A DNA stretch of 64,000 bases from DATKRB01 sp035532415 (GCA_035532415.1 DATKRB010000001.1:39303-103302), one strand, 5' to 3'. Positions 32,777-42,488 are shown, counted from the stretch's first letter. Translations and numbers: made by a program. The notes: generated by a model from the letters alone, not told the origin.

Positions 32777-35700
32777 GTGACCAGTCTCGCGGAGCACCCC
32801 GGGCGGCCGATGAAGGCACTCCCCGGGCACGTGGGGGCCGAACGGACGACCGGAGCCGTGCTCGACGCCCTCCACCCGGCCGTACGGGCGTGGTTCGATC
32901 GGCAGTTCCCCGGTGGTCCGACGGCGCCCCAGGTCGCCGCATGGCCCCTGATCGCCACGGGCCAGGACGTGCTGGTGGCTTCGCCGACGGGAACCGGCAA
33001 GACGCTCACGGGTTTCCTCATGGCGATCGACGCCGCCTACCGGGCCGGGGAGGCATCCGCCGGCCGGAGCGGGCGGACCGAGGTCCTTTACGTCTCCCCG
33101 CTCCGGGCACTGGCCGCCGACATCCACCAGAACCTCCAGCTGCCACTCGCCGGCATCCGCGCCGAGGCCGAGCGCCTCGGCCTGGCGGTGCCGGAGCTCT
33201 CCGTGGCGGTACGGACGGGGGACACGCCGGCCAGGGAGCGAGCCGCAATGCCCAAGGCGCCGCCCGACCTGCTGGTCACCACACCCGAGTCGCTGTTCCT
33301 GCTGCTGACCGCCGCGTCGACGAGGGCGATGGTGCGCGGTGTGCGGACCGTCATCGTCGACGAGGTCCACACGTTGGCCCGCGACAAGCGCGGCGCGCAC
33401 CTCGCGCTCAGCCTCGAGCGCCTCTCCGAGCTGGTGGCCGCCGACGGGGGGCGTCTTCAGCGGATCGGGCTGTCGGCGACGCAGCGCCCGCTCGAGGTGG
33501 TGGGGAGGCTGCTCTCGGGAGCCGGACCGGACAGGCGCGCACCGGCGATCGTCGACTGCGGGCACCGGCGCGACCTCGACGTGGCGATCGAGCTGCCGTC
33601 GGCGGATCTCGAGGCCGTCGCCCCCCACGGGCAGTTCTCCGACGTGCTCGACCGGATCGCCGCGCACGTGCGGCGGCACCGCACGACCCTGGTGTTCGTC
33701 AACACCCGCAAGCTCGCCGAGCGGGTCGCGCACCAGCTGGCCGAGCGCCTTGGGGCCGGCGGGGACCCCGACGGCGGGGTGGAAGGGTGGCCGGCGGAGG
33801 GCGATGCGCGGGTGGCCGCGCATCACGGGAGCCTGTCGTTCGAGCGGCGGCGGTCGGTGGAGGCCAAGCTCCGCGCCGGCGAGCTGAGGGCGTTGGTGGC
33901 GACGGCCTCGCTCGAGCTGGGCATCGACGTCGGCCCGGTGGAGCTGGTGTGCCAGATCGGTTCCCCACGGGCCATCGGCACCTTTCTCCAGCGGGTGGGG
34001 AGGGCCAACCACAGCCTGTCGGGCACACCTGCCGGCCGTCTCTATCCGCTGACCCGTGACGAGCTGGTGGAGTGCACGGCGCTGCTCGCCGCGGTCCGGT
34101 CCGGCAGGCTCGACGCGCTCCACCCGCCCGAGGCCCCGCTCGACATCCTGGCGCAACAGGTCGTGGCGGAGGTGGCCGCGGAGGGGGAGTGCGGGGAGGA
34201 CGCGCTCTTCGACCTCGTCCGCCGGGCGGCCCCCTACTCGGGCCTCTCGCGGGAGTCCTTCGACGAGGTGGTCGAGCTCACCTCGTGGGGGATCGCCACG
34301 GGGCGCGGCCGGCGCGGCGCGCACCTGCACCGCGACGCGGTCAACGGCCGGCTCCGGGCCAGACGCGGTGCCCGGCTCGCCGCGCTGACCGGTGGGGGGG
34401 CCATCCCCGAGACCGGTGACTACCGTGTCGTGCTCGATCCCGAGGGCGTGACGGTGGGCTCGGTCCACGAGGACTTCGCCGTGGAGGCCAACATCGGGGA
34501 CGTCTTCCTGCTCGGCACCCACTCGTGGAGGGTCCGCCAGGTGGAGGTCGGTACCGTCCGGGTCTCCGATGCAGGGGACACGGCTCCGACGGTGCCGTTC
34601 TGGCTCGGGGAGGCCCCGTCGCGGACGGCGGAGCTGTCCGAAGAGGTGAGCACCCTGCGGGCCGTGGTGGAGCGGCCGCTGCTGTCCGGCGACCCGGCCG
34701 GCGCCCGGGCGGCCGTCCGGCGCCACGCCGGGGTGTCCGCCGAGGTGGCGGACCAGGTGGTGACCTACCTGGCCGCCGGTCTCGCGTCCCTCGGTGTCCT
34801 GCCCACCCAGGAGCAGATCGTCATCGAGCGGTTCTTCGACGAGTCCGAGGGAGCCCAGCTGGTGCTGCACTCGCCGTACGGCGGGCGGGTCAACCGGGCC
34901 CTCGGCCTCGCCCTGCGCAAACGATTCTGCGTCTCGTTCGATTTCGAGCTGCAGGCCGCGGCCGATGACGACACGGTCTCGCTGTCGTTGCCTACCCAGC
35001 ACAGCTTCCCCCTCGCCCAGGTCCCGAAGATGCTCTCGAGCGCGACCGCTGTCGAGGTGCTGACCCAGGCGGTGCTGCAGCACCCCATGTTGGCGGCACG
35101 GTGGCGTTGGAACTGCAACCGCGCTCTCGTCGTCCCCCGCTCGCGAAACGGTCGACGACGGCCGATCCATCTGCAGCGGATGGAAGCCGAAGACGTGCTG
35201 GCGGCGGCATGGCCGGCGTTGGCCGCCTGCCAGGACAACGCGCCGGGCGGGCCCTTGGTCGTCCCCGACCAGGTCCTTGTCCGCCAGACCGTCGACGACT
35301 GTCTCACCGAGGCGCTCGATGCGGCCGGCCTGGTGGACCTGCTGCGCCGCCTCGAGTCCGGGCGGACCCTCGTCCGTCTGGTGGAGTCGGCGGAGCCCTC
35401 ACCGCTCGCCCACGGGATCCTCACCGGCCGGCCCTACACCTTCCTCGACGGCGCGCCGCTCGAGGAACGGCGGACGAGAGCGGTCCCTCTCCGCCGCGGG
35501 CTGGGGGGCGGTTCCCTGCCCGTGCCCGCAGGGGAGCTCGGACCGCTCGATCCGGCGTCGATCGCCGAGGTGCTCGACCACGCGTGCCCGCGGCCGCGCG
35601 GTCCGGACGAGCTGCACGATCTCCTGCTCTCGCTGGTCCGCTGCCGGCCGGTGCAGGCATGGACCCGGTGGTTCGAGGATCTGGCGGCGGACGGCCGGGC

Positions 35701-37168
35701 CGGGGCCGTCGACGGCTGTTGGGTGCCGACCGAGCGCCGATCAGTGGCCGAGGGGATCGCCGACGACGACCTCGCGGCGGCGGAGTGCGTCGGCGGTCAC
35801 CTCGCCCTGGCAGGTCCGGTCACCGTCGCCGAGCTGATCACCGAGGGACCGTTGCCCGGGGGTGCCCCCCTCGGTGCACCGGTCGGGCCCGCCCGGGCGC
35901 GCACGGCCCTGGCCCGGTTGGAAGCGTCGGGCGTGGCTATCGAGCTCCCGGACGGCCGCTGGTGCGCCCGCCACCTGCTGGTCCGGTTGCACGCCGCGAG
36001 CAGAGCCTCCCGGCGCCAGCGGGTCGAGCCGGCGAGCATCGCCGATCTGGTCCGGTTCCTGGCCGAGTGGCAACACGTGTCGGACGGGTCGAAGCTCGAC
36101 GGCCGGCCGGGGGTGCTGGCGGTCGTCGAGCAATTGCAAGGGATCGAGCTCCCCGCAGGAGATTGGGAGGCGAAGGTCCTCCCGGCCAGGGTGAGCGGCT
36201 ACGAGCCGCGCTGGCTCGACGAGCTCTGCCTTGCGGGGGAGGTGGCCTGGGGGCGGCTGACGCCGCGTCCCGAGCGGGACGCCGAGGTTGCGTCGAGACG
36301 CGGGTCGACGACCCCGTCGCCGGCGACACCGTTGGCTCTGGTGGTGCGCGACGACCTCCCCTGGCTGCTCGACGCCGTGCGCACCGGCGACGGCCCGACC
36401 TCCCCGGAGGCTGGCGCGGCCGCCGACGTGCTCGGGGCGTTGCGCAGCCGCGGCGCCTCCTTCCGGTCCGATCTGGCCGGCGTCTCGGGTCGGCTGTCGA
36501 CGGAGGTGGACGAGGGCCTCTGGGACCTGGTCTCACGAGGGATCGTCACCGCCGACGCCTTCTCGGCGGTCCGGTCCCTGCTCGGGGCCCGACGCCGAGC
36601 CCGCTCCCCGCAGCGCCGGGCCGTCGGCCGGGTCGGCCGGGTCGGCCGGGTCGGCCTGGCGGGACGTCGGGCGGCAGCGGGGACCGGGGTCGGGGAAGGT
36701 CGTTGGTCGCTTCTGCCCGAGCCGCCGGGGGATGCCGCCGATGGCGATGGTCGAGGCGTCGGCTCCGGCGGGGACCCGGGCGCTGGTGGAGCCGAGGAGC
36801 TGGCCGAGGCGGTGGCCGGGCAGCTCCTGGCCCGCTGGGGCGTGGTCTCGTGGGAGCTCTGGGCCCGTGAGTCGTTCCGGGTGCCGTGGCGCGACGTCGT
36901 CCGGGCGCTGCGCCGGTTCGAGGCGCGCGGCCTGGCTCTCGGCGGTCGTTTCGTCGCTGGCCTGTCCGGTGAGCAGTACGCGATGCCCGAGGCCGCCGAC
37001 CTCCTGTGGCGGGTCCGGCGAGAACCGGGACGCAGCGCGGAGATCGTCGTCGCTGCGGCCGATCCGCTCAACGTCACCGGAACCGTCCTGCCCGGCCGCC
37101 GGGTGCCGGCGGTCCGACATCGCGAGGTCGTCTTCCGCGACGGGAACCACGTGGCCGTGCCGGCATGA
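32777..37168 (+). CDS. lhr: large superfamily 2 ATP-dependent helicase Lhr
   Basis: Lhr is a 3'-to-5' DNA translocase/helicase found in most actinobacteria and implicated in DNA repair. The 1463-aa protein has VASPTGTGKTLTGFLMA (Walker A), VLYVSPLRALAADI, LVTTPESLF, VIVDEVHTLARDKRG (DEVH box), IGLSATQRPLEVV and TLVFVNTRKLAERV. VATASLELGIDVGPVEL and QRVGRANHS are the late helicase motifs. A winged-helix and the long Lhr-core/C-terminal part follow. Around residues 1280-1295 a 9-bp repeat encodes VGRVGRVGRVG, probably a flexible linker. GTG 32777 is the start. The stop overlaps a pxpA fragment (ATGA). Confidence 0.94.
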   Translation: MTSLAEHPGRPMKALPGHVGAERTTGAVLDALHPAVRAWFDRQFPGGPTAPQVAAWPLIATGQDVLVASPTGTGKTLTGFLMAIDAAYRAGEASAGRSGRTEVLYVSPLRALAADIHQNLQLPLAGIRAEAERLGLAVPELSVAVRTGDTPARERAAMPKAPPDLLVTTPESLFLLLTAASTRAMVRGVRTVIVDEVHTLARDKRGAHLALSLERLSELVAADGGRLQRIGLSATQRPLEVVGRLLSGAGPDRRAPAIVDCGHRRDLDVAIELPSADLEAVAPHGQFSDVLDRIAAHVRRHRTTLVFVNTRKLAERVAHQLAERLGAGGDPDGGVEGWPAEGDARVAAHHGSLSFERRRSVEAKLRAGELRALVATASLELGIDVGPVELVCQIGSPRAIGTFLQRVGRANHSLSGTPAGRLYPLTRDELVECTALLAAVRSGRLDALHPPEAPLDILAQQVVAEVAAEGECGEDALFDLVRRAAPYSGLSRESFDEVVELTSWGIATGRGRRGAHLHRDAVNGRLRARRGARLAALTGGGAIPETGDYRVVLDPEGVTVGSVHEDFAVEANIGDVFLLGTHSWRVRQVEVGTVRVSDAGDTAPTVPFWLGEAPSRTAELSEEVSTLRAVVERPLLSGDPAGARAAVRRHAGVSAEVADQVVTYLAAGLASLGVLPTQEQIVIERFFDESEGAQLVLHSPYGGRVNRALGLALRKRFCVSFDFELQAAADDDTVSLSLPTQHSFPLAQVPKMLSSATAVEVLTQAVLQHPMLAARWRWNCNRALVVPRSRNGRRRPIHLQRMEAEDVLAAAWPALAACQDNAPGGPLVVPDQVLVRQTVDDCLTEALDAAGLVDLLRRLESGRTLVRLVESAEPSPLAHGILTGRPYTFLDGAPLEERRTRAVPLRRGLGGGSLPVPAGELGPLDPASIAEVLDHACPRPRGPDELHDLLLSLVRCRPVQAWTRWFEDLAADGRAGAVDGCWVPTERRSVAEGIADDDLAAAECVGGHLALAGPVTVAELITEGPLPGGAPLGAPVGPARARTALARLEASGVAIELPDGRWCARHLLVRLHAASRASRRQRVEPASIADLVRFLAEWQHVSDGSKLDGRPGVLAVVEQLQGIELPAGDWEAKVLPARVSGYEPRWLDELCLAGEVAWGRLTPRPERDAEVASRRGSTTPSPATPLALVVRDDLPWLLDAVRTGDGPTSPEAGAAADVLGALRSRGASFRSDLAGVSGRLSTEVDEGLWDLVSRGIVTADAFSAVRSLLGARRRARSPQRRAVGRVGRVGRVGLAGRRAAAGTGVGEGRWSLLPEPPGDAADGDGRGVGSGGDPGAGGAEELAEAVAGQLLARWGVVSWELWARESFRVPWRDVVRALRRFEARGLALGGRFVAGLSGEQYAMPEAADLLWRVRREPGRSAEIVVAAADPLNVTGTVLPGRRVPAVRHREVVFRDGNHVAVPA

Positions 37169-37314
37169 CGGCGATCGACCTGAACGCCGACGTGGGCAAG
37201 TCCTCCGGCCCGTCCGGGACGGGTGACGACACCGGGCCGCTGGGGTCGGTCAGCAGCGTGCACGTCGCGTGCGGCTTCACCGCAGGGGATCCCGAGGTGA
37301 TGCGCCGGGGAGGA
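37165..37314 (+). pseudogene. pxpA: 5' fragment of 5-oxoprolinase subunit A (LamB/YcsF family)
   Basis: The ATG overlaps the lhr stop and opens a frame TAIDLNADVGKSSGPSG, then SVSSVHVACGFTAGDPEVMRR. This is the N-terminal end of PxpA, whose consensus has IDLNADxGE and NIACGFHAGDPxxM. Similarity stops at about residue 48; the frame continues as unrelated sequence antisense to the next gene. Intact PxpA is about 250 aa, so roughly 80 percent of the gene is missing. Even within the remnant the Glu of LNADxGE is Lys and the His of GFHAGDP is Thr, both consistent with decay. Confidence 0.75.
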
Positions 37315-37359
37315 TCGCGCCTGGTCCTCCCCGCTCGAGTGAGGAGGACGGGGTACGGG

Positions 37360-37875
37360 TCAGGCGGCCCGGTGCGCCAATTCGGGATGGCGGCGCCCGA
37401 GGTCCCCGCAGTCCTCGCACACGGCAGCGGGTACGACCCCCGCCCGGATCAGGAGCCCGAAGACCTTGCAGCCGAGGCAGAAACCGAAGCCCGCTTCCGC
37501 CGATGCCGCCACACCGAGAGGGAGGAGGACCCACCGGGCCGCGCCCCAGCCGGCGGTCACCCAGACGAGCATCGCCGCGGTGCTGAGGACCATCCCCATG
37601 GCTTGGGCGAACCGCTTCGGCGGACCGGGCGTGAGCCGGGGCTGGAGCGGCAGGGCCGGCACCACCACCCTGGTGGCCAGCTGCCCGAGCGGGCTGAGGG
37701 TCGGACCCGCCGCGACCCGGGCCCAGAAGCCGTAGACGATAGGGACGAGGACCCAGGGAGAACCCAGGGCGAAGGCCAGCAGGACCATCAGGACCACGCC
37801 GCCGGCGACCGTCCGGGCAGCGAGCTCGTCGACCGGGTTCGGGAAGCTGAAGATGTGTCGACTACGCCTGGTCAC
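37360..37875 (-). CDS. DUF4395 integral membrane protein
   Basis: The 171-aa product starts at GTG 37875 behind GAGAGGAG. The N-terminal FSFPNPVDELAARTVAG is characteristic of DUF4395. Four hydrophobic segments follow, with FCLGCKVFG and CEDC in the last loop and tail. These cysteine pairs are conserved in the family and hint at redox or metal chemistry, but the function is unknown; family members are often near thioredoxin or rhodanese genes, none of which is here. The pxpA fragment is convergent with it. Confidence 0.82.
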   Translation of the reverse strand: MTRRSRHIFSFPNPVDELAARTVAGGVVLMVLLAFALGSPWVLVPIVYGFWARVAAGPTLSPLGQLATRVVVPALPLQPRLTPGPPKRFAQAMGMVLSTAAMLVWVTAGWGAARWVLLPLGVAASAEAGFGFCLGCKVFGLLIRAGVVPAAVCEDCGDLGRRHPELAHRAA

Positions 37876-37974
37876 GCCGCTCCTCTCGCTCGACGAGTCT
37901 GCCGTCGCTGAAACCTTACCTCCTTGGTCGGGTTTCGTGCACCCCGGCGGTACTGCCACCCTCCCCGCTCCTCG

Positions 37975-38760
37975 TCAGGGGACCAGCAACTTCACTCCGG
38001 TGGCCACCCCGATCGCCACGATGAGGACCCGCAGCCACGTTGCCGGTAGCCGGCGCGCAAGCAGCGCCCCGGCCCAGCCCCCGAACAGGCTGCCGATCGC
38101 CAGCATGGCGGCCGCTTGCCACACGATCGACCCGTGGACGATGAACACCAGCGCCGCGACCCCGTTCACGAGGACCGAGAGCGCCATGCGCAGGCCGCTC
38201 GTCCGGGCCAGGGTGTCGGGAAGCGTCATCCCCAGCACGGCCAGCAGCATGACGCCGAGGCCGGCACCGAAGTAACCGCCGTATACCGCGGTGAGGAACA
38301 GCCCTCCCACCAGCAGGGCACGCCGGGTCCGGGCCTGCTCGTGCCGGCTGAGCAGGCGGGCCAGGACCGGCTGCAGCGCGAACAGGGCCGAGGCTCCGAG
38401 CACCAGCCAGGGGACCAGCCTGGCGAAGTCGCTTGGTGGGGTGGTGAGCAGCAGGACCGAACCGACGACCGCGCCGAGCAAGCTCAGTGGCGCCATCTCC
38501 ACGAGATGCGAGCGCTGGTCGCCGATCTCGGACCGGAAGCCGGTCACGCCGCCGATATAGCCCGGCCAGATCCCCACGGTATTGGTCACGTTGGCCGTCA
38601 GCGCCGGATAGCCCATCGCGAGCAGGGTGGGAAAGGAGACGAGGGTGCCTCCACCGGCCACCCCGTTCACCACGCCGGCGCCGAAGCCGGCAGCGAGGAG
38701 GAGCAGATCGCGCCCCGTACCCAACGAGCCGGTCAGGGCAGCGGGAACGGGACCGATCAC
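37975..38760 (-). CDS. TauE/SafE-family sulfite/organosulfonate exporter
   Basis: A 261-aa polytopic membrane protein with about eight helices. AAGFGAGVVNGVAGGGTLVSFP at the N-terminal end, its partner GGYFGAGLGVMLLAVLG in the second half, and ALTANVTNTVGIWPG form the inverted-repeat signature of TauE/SafE. The substrate is probably a sulfur or carboxylate anion and cannot be specified. GTG 38760 lies 8 nt after TACAGT, a likely leaderless start; the longer open frame upstream lacks family similarity. Confidence 0.87.
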   Translation of the reverse strand: MIGPVPAALTGSLGTGRDLLLLAAGFGAGVVNGVAGGGTLVSFPTLLAMGYPALTANVTNTVGIWPGYIGGVTGFRSEIGDQRSHLVEMAPLSLLGAVVGSVLLLTTPPSDFARLVPWLVLGASALFALQPVLARLLSRHEQARTRRALLVGGLFLTAVYGGYFGAGLGVMLLAVLGMTLPDTLARTSGLRMALSVLVNGVAALVFIVHGSIVWQAAAMLAIGSLFGGWAGALLARRLPATWLRVLIVAIGVATGVKLLVP

Positions 38761-38815
38761 GGAGGGGAACTGTAAGCCGTCGACGTCGGCCCGGAGGGTC
38801 CGGTGCGCCCGAGGA

Positions 38816-40828
38816 TCAGGCGGAGCTGCCGATGTGGCCTGCGGCCTCGGGGACATCCCCTCCGATCGGGTCGTCGCGAGCCGGATGCCCGTTGGACCGG
38901 CAGGGGACCAGCAGGGGGTTCTCCGGCCCGGCCCCGGCGGCGCCGTCACCGGGTGGACCGATCTTCGGGCCGCCCGTCGCATCGGCGCCGGTCATGCCGT
39001 CCTCGACCCCGGCAGTCTCTACCGCACCCACTCCGGTGTCCTCCCCGGCGCCCGGACCGCCGCCCGGGCCGGGCACCGGAAGGGGTGGCCGGCGGGCGAT
39101 CTCGGTCAGGCTCGATCCGGCGGGCGGGGGCAACGGCCGCCGGGGGGCCCGGGCGGCGGGCATGGCGGCGAGGGCCTCGAGCCGGCGTGATTCCATGAGC
39201 TTCGCCAGCTCGGCCCACTCGCGCCGTCTCAAGATCCTCAGGCGGGCGGCCATGCCCGAGAGGAGGTCGGCGGCCTCGGAGCGATAGCGCTCCGCCACGC
39301 CACCCATGGCGAACACCGCGGCCGGCGGTAGATGCTCACCCGGCCCGGTCGCGGCCGCCATCAGCCCCAGGGTCGCAACCTCGGCGTCCTGCATCAGCCC
39401 GAGCTTGTCCTGGAGCCCGGCCAGGCGCCGGGCGAATGGAGCGGACCGGTTCGCGTAGAGCTCCGAGGTGAACTCGAGCATGTAGCGCAACCGCTTGCAG
39501 CGGATCCGGAGCCGGTGGAAGTCCTCGGCCAGTCCGCTGCGGCCCGCCCGACCCGCCGCCCGCATCACCGAGCGGTGGCTCGCGGTGACGAGGCTGGGCA
39601 CCGCGACCGTCGCGGGGGTCCGGGCGGCGAGCGATCGCCTTGCCGGGCCTTGCCGGGCCATGGCGGCCAACCCGGACCAGAGCCGCTCCCAACGGGCGGA
39701 GTCGAGGGCGTCGAGCAGCTCTCCGCGGCAGCCGGCACGGTCACGCTCGAGCAGCTGCCGAAGGCTCTCGAGCGGGGACGCGGACACCGACGCCGACCCG
39801 TGAAGCGTCTCCGCCCACGGCTCCGCCCAGCGTTCCATCTCGGCCATGCGCCCCAGCTGGACGTCGAGATCTCGCACCGAGCCGAGGATGCCGGCGAGCC
39901 AGCTCAGCTCGGATCGCAGGACCTGGGCCCGTGCGGGCAGCACGCCGGCGAACAGCTCGAGTGCAGCACGCAGCCGACGCGTCGCCACCCGCATGTCGTG
40001 GAGCTCTTCGGGGTCCTCCCCGAGTCGGGTCCCGGGCTCGCGCGAGGCGAGGGTGATCAGCTGGCGCCGGATCACCGCGAAGGAGAGGTCTCCGAGCGTC
40101 GAACCGGGGGTGACCGTCGTGGGACCGAGGTCGGGCGGGCCGGGGGCTGGGACCCCGAGGGCGAGGAGGCCGGTATCGAACTTGGTGAGGAGGGCGTTCC
40201 GCAGGCCGCAGGAGGTGCGGAGCTCTCCCACGATCTCCCCGTAGGCGTCGAGGCGGGTCGTCGGGATGCGGATCCGCACGCGCCGCAGCGGTACCGGCCG
40301 ACCCCCGTCGCCGATGGCGATGATCGTGTCGTCGAGCGTCAACTCGGCGACGTGCTCGCCTTCGGCCCGCAAGGAGAACGAGCGACGGCGCGTGCGGACC
40401 TCGAGCACCTGGCGGAGCGGCCGGCGACCGATCACCGCGTGAACCCGGGAGCCGACCGGCCCGGTGATGCCGAACCCGTCCGTTCCCGCCTCGGCCAGCA
40501 ATTGGGTGATGTCGGGTCGCCTCGAGGGTCGAGCCGGGTCCGGGCGGCTGAAAGCGCGCAGCGTGGCTTCGTCCTGCCTGCCGCGGCGGCGGATCCGCAG
40601 CACCAGATCGGCCCGTCGGATCCTCGAGTCCTCGGTGTCGAGATAGCGGTCGTGGAGCCGCATCGGGGGGCGGGCCAGAGCGGTCAGTGCCGGGAGCCCG
40701 CCCGCCCCGCCCCCCCGCAGGGGCAGCTGGGCCAGCCAACGCTCGACCGGGCGGAGATCGAGGGCATCGAACCGCCACTCGACGGCATCGCGGCCATGTG
40801 CGACGGCCGCCGACGGGCTCCTGGCCAT
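38816..40828 (-). CDS. CYTH-CHAD domain protein
   Basis: The 670-aa product has a CYTH triphosphate-tunnel domain at residues 15-215 (EWRFDALDLRPVERWL, then MRLHDRYLDTEDSRI, LVLRIRRRG and VAELTLDDT). A CHAD helical domain follows at 235-540 (EELHDMRVATRRLRAALELF and FHRLRIRCKRLRYMLEF). CHAD domains bind polyphosphate; CYTH domains hydrolyse triphosphates. The last 110 residues are a Pro/Gly-rich tail with no known domain. The N-terminal ExExK of CYTH is degenerate here (VEWRFD), so activity is uncertain. A MutT-like gene is divergent upstream. Confidence 0.88.
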   Translation of the reverse strand: MARSPSAAVAHGRDAVEWRFDALDLRPVERWLAQLPLRGGGAGGLPALTALARPPMRLHDRYLDTEDSRIRRADLVLRIRRRGRQDEATLRAFSRPDPARPSRRPDITQLLAEAGTDGFGITGPVGSRVHAVIGRRPLRQVLEVRTRRRSFSLRAEGEHVAELTLDDTIIAIGDGGRPVPLRRVRIRIPTTRLDAYGEIVGELRTSCGLRNALLTKFDTGLLALGVPAPGPPDLGPTTVTPGSTLGDLSFAVIRRQLITLASREPGTRLGEDPEELHDMRVATRRLRAALELFAGVLPARAQVLRSELSWLAGILGSVRDLDVQLGRMAEMERWAEPWAETLHGSASVSASPLESLRQLLERDRAGCRGELLDALDSARWERLWSGLAAMARQGPARRSLAARTPATVAVPSLVTASHRSVMRAAGRAGRSGLAEDFHRLRIRCKRLRYMLEFTSELYANRSAPFARRLAGLQDKLGLMQDAEVATLGLMAAATGPGEHLPPAAVFAMGGVAERYRSEAADLLSGMAARLRILRRREWAELAKLMESRRLEALAAMPAARAPRRPLPPPAGSSLTEIARRPPLPVPGPGGGPGAGEDTGVGAVETAGVEDGMTGADATGGPKIGPPGDGAAGAGPENPLLVPCRSNGHPARDDPIGGDVPEAAGHIGSSA

Positions 40829-40987
40829 CCGTGCAGGCTACCGCCGCCCAGGATGCTGGGTCGGCTCCGCCGAGGATCCGGCCGGGACCGTCGCGTGCGG
40901 GCGACCGGGGATCCGCACGGGCGCATGCCCGGCGACCGCGAGGCCCGTATCGCCGATCTTCGGCCGGCCACCGGTAATGTGGCGCGC

Positions 40988-41443
40988 ATGGAAGGCGGAC
41001 GCTCTGCGACGCTCGAGGCGGGTCACATCGTCGACACGGTCCGGGCCGCCGGAGGCCTCATTGTCCGATACCCGCCCAATGGCCCCAAAGAGGTCGCCGT
41101 GGTGCACCGTCCCGGGCGCGCGGACTGGTCCTTTCCGAAGGGCAAGCTGGATCCGGGAGAGACCTTCGAAGATGCCGCCCTGCGCGAGGTCTGGGAGGAG
41201 ACCGGTTACCGATGCGGGCTCGGGCGCTTCGTCGGCCACATCGAGTACCGAGATCGCAAGGACCGCCCCAAGGTGGTCGCCTACTGGTTGATGGAACCGC
41301 TGACCGGGACCTTCCGGCCGAGCGACGAGGTCGACGAGATGCGCTGGGTCGATGTGGAGGATGCCGCCCGTCTCCTCACCTACGAACGCGATCGCGAGCT
41401 GCTGGTCGTGGCGGCCGCTGACGACCCGGGCTCGACCGGCTGA
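40988..41443 (+). CDS. MutT-like NUDIX hydrolase
   Basis: The 151-aa product has a full NUDIX box from GKLDPGETFEDAALREVWEETG (GX5EX7REVxEExG). The start RAAGGLIVRYPP and SFPKGKLD are typical of the MutT1/Ap4A-hydrolase branch. There is no C-terminal histidine phosphatase domain, unlike mycobacterial MutT1. Likely substrates are 8-oxo-dGTP or diadenosine polyphosphates. ATG 40988 lies 7 nt after TAATGT, so a leaderless message is expected. Pairing with a polyphosphate-binding CYTH-CHAD gene suggests nucleotide or polyphosphate housekeeping. Confidence 0.87.
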   Translation: MEGGRSATLEAGHIVDTVRAAGGLIVRYPPNGPKEVAVVHRPGRADWSFPKGKLDPGETFEDAALREVWEETGYRCGLGRFVGHIEYRDRKDRPKVVAYWLMEPLTGTFRPSDEVDEMRWVDVEDAARLLTYERDRELLVVAAADDPGSTG

Positions 41444-41475
41444 GCTTCCGTCGTGCCGCCCCACCCGGCGGAGCG

Positions 41476-42417
41476 TTACCCGGCCAGCGGTTGGAAGAGG
41501 TCCCCTTGCGCGCGGACGCGATCGAGCACGTCGTCGGGCGTGAAGGACAGCAGGCCCGTATCGCCACTCCGGAGGGCGGCGGCGACCTCGTCCCAGACGA
41601 CCGGCGTGGAGACCGATGGTTCGGGCCGCACCCGCAACGAGTAGGGAGCGACGGTCGTTTTGGCGGGGTGGTTCTGGCTCCAGTCGATGAGCACCTTGCC
41701 CGTCCGGAGGTCCCGCCGCATGTTGGAGACCACGGTCGCCGGGTGGAGGCGCTCGAGATGGCGGGCGAGCTCGCGCGCGTAGTGGAGGGAGTCGATCGCC
41801 GGGCGATCTCCGATCGCCACGTAAAGCTGCAGGCCCTTGGAGCCGCTCGTCTTGGGTAACACGGTGAGCCCGTCGCCACCGAGCTCGTCTCTCACCAGCA
41901 ACGCCACCTCGCAGCAGTCGAGCATGGTCGCCCGAGGGCCCGGGTCGAGATCGAAGACCATCAGGTCGGGGGGCTTCGGGACCATTCTCCGGTCGACCCG
42001 CCACATCGGCACATGGAGCTCGATCGCGGCCAGATTGGCCGCCCACAACAGGGCGGGAAGGCTGTCGACGGCGGCGAAGGGGATCCGCTCGGCCCCATTT
42101 CCCCGCGTGGCGTCGGGTCCGCCCCGGCGCGAGCGCCCCGCCGGGCCCGACGGATCGACGTCGATGGTGGGGACCCAGGCGGGCGATCCGGGCGGGCGGT
42201 GCTTCTGAAAGAAGGCCTTCCCCCCGGTCCCGTCCGGGGCCCGGCGGAAGGTGACCGGTCGGTCCTTGAGGTGGGGGAGCATGGTCGGGGCGATCTGGGT
42301 GTAGTAGCGGCAGAGCTCCCGCTTCGTCGTCCCGGTCGCGGGGAACAGCACCTTGTCGAGGTTGGTGAGCGTGAGCACCCGCCCCTCCACCTCGACCGCG
42401 ATTCCGAGATCGGCCAT
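41476..42417 (-). CDS. stand-alone LigD-type polymerase/primase (NHEJ PolDom)
   Basis: The 313-aa product matches the archaeo-eukaryotic primase domain of LigD: LTNLDKVLFPATGTTK at the N-terminal end, VFDLDPGPRATML (the two catalytic Asp), KTSGSKGLQLYV, and VLIDWSQNHPAKTT with the third Asp. The ligase and phosphoesterase domains of LigD are absent. Such proteins fill gaps or add ribonucleotides during non-homologous end joining. No ku gene is in the window. The start is ATG 42417, with GGAGAGG just upstream; ATG 42453 is an alternative. Convergent with the NUDIX gene. Confidence 0.9.
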   Translation of the reverse strand: MADLGIAVEVEGRVLTLTNLDKVLFPATGTTKRELCRYYTQIAPTMLPHLKDRPVTFRRAPDGTGGKAFFQKHRPPGSPAWVPTIDVDPSGPAGRSRRGGPDATRGNGAERIPFAAVDSLPALLWAANLAAIELHVPMWRVDRRMVPKPPDLMVFDLDPGPRATMLDCCEVALLVRDELGGDGLTVLPKTSGSKGLQLYVAIGDRPAIDSLHYARELARHLERLHPATVVSNMRRDLRTGKVLIDWSQNHPAKTTVAPYSLRVRPEPSVSTPVVWDEVAAALRSGDTGLLSFTPDDVLDRVRAQGDLFQPLAG

Positions 42418-42488
42418 CGCCTCTCCGCCCGTCCGGACATTCGGTCCGGCCATCGCCGGTCCGCGCCGGCACGACGAGCGTAGCCAAT

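Noticed and set aside
32447..35170. A 907-codon minus-strand frame opposite lhr.
   Set aside because: It is antisense to the helicase motifs of lhr; no domain is recognisable.
39332..40980. An upstream extension of the MutT-like NUDIX frame by over 500 codons.
   Set aside because: It is antisense to the CYTH-CHAD gene. The leaderless promoter and family N-terminal end place the start at 40988.
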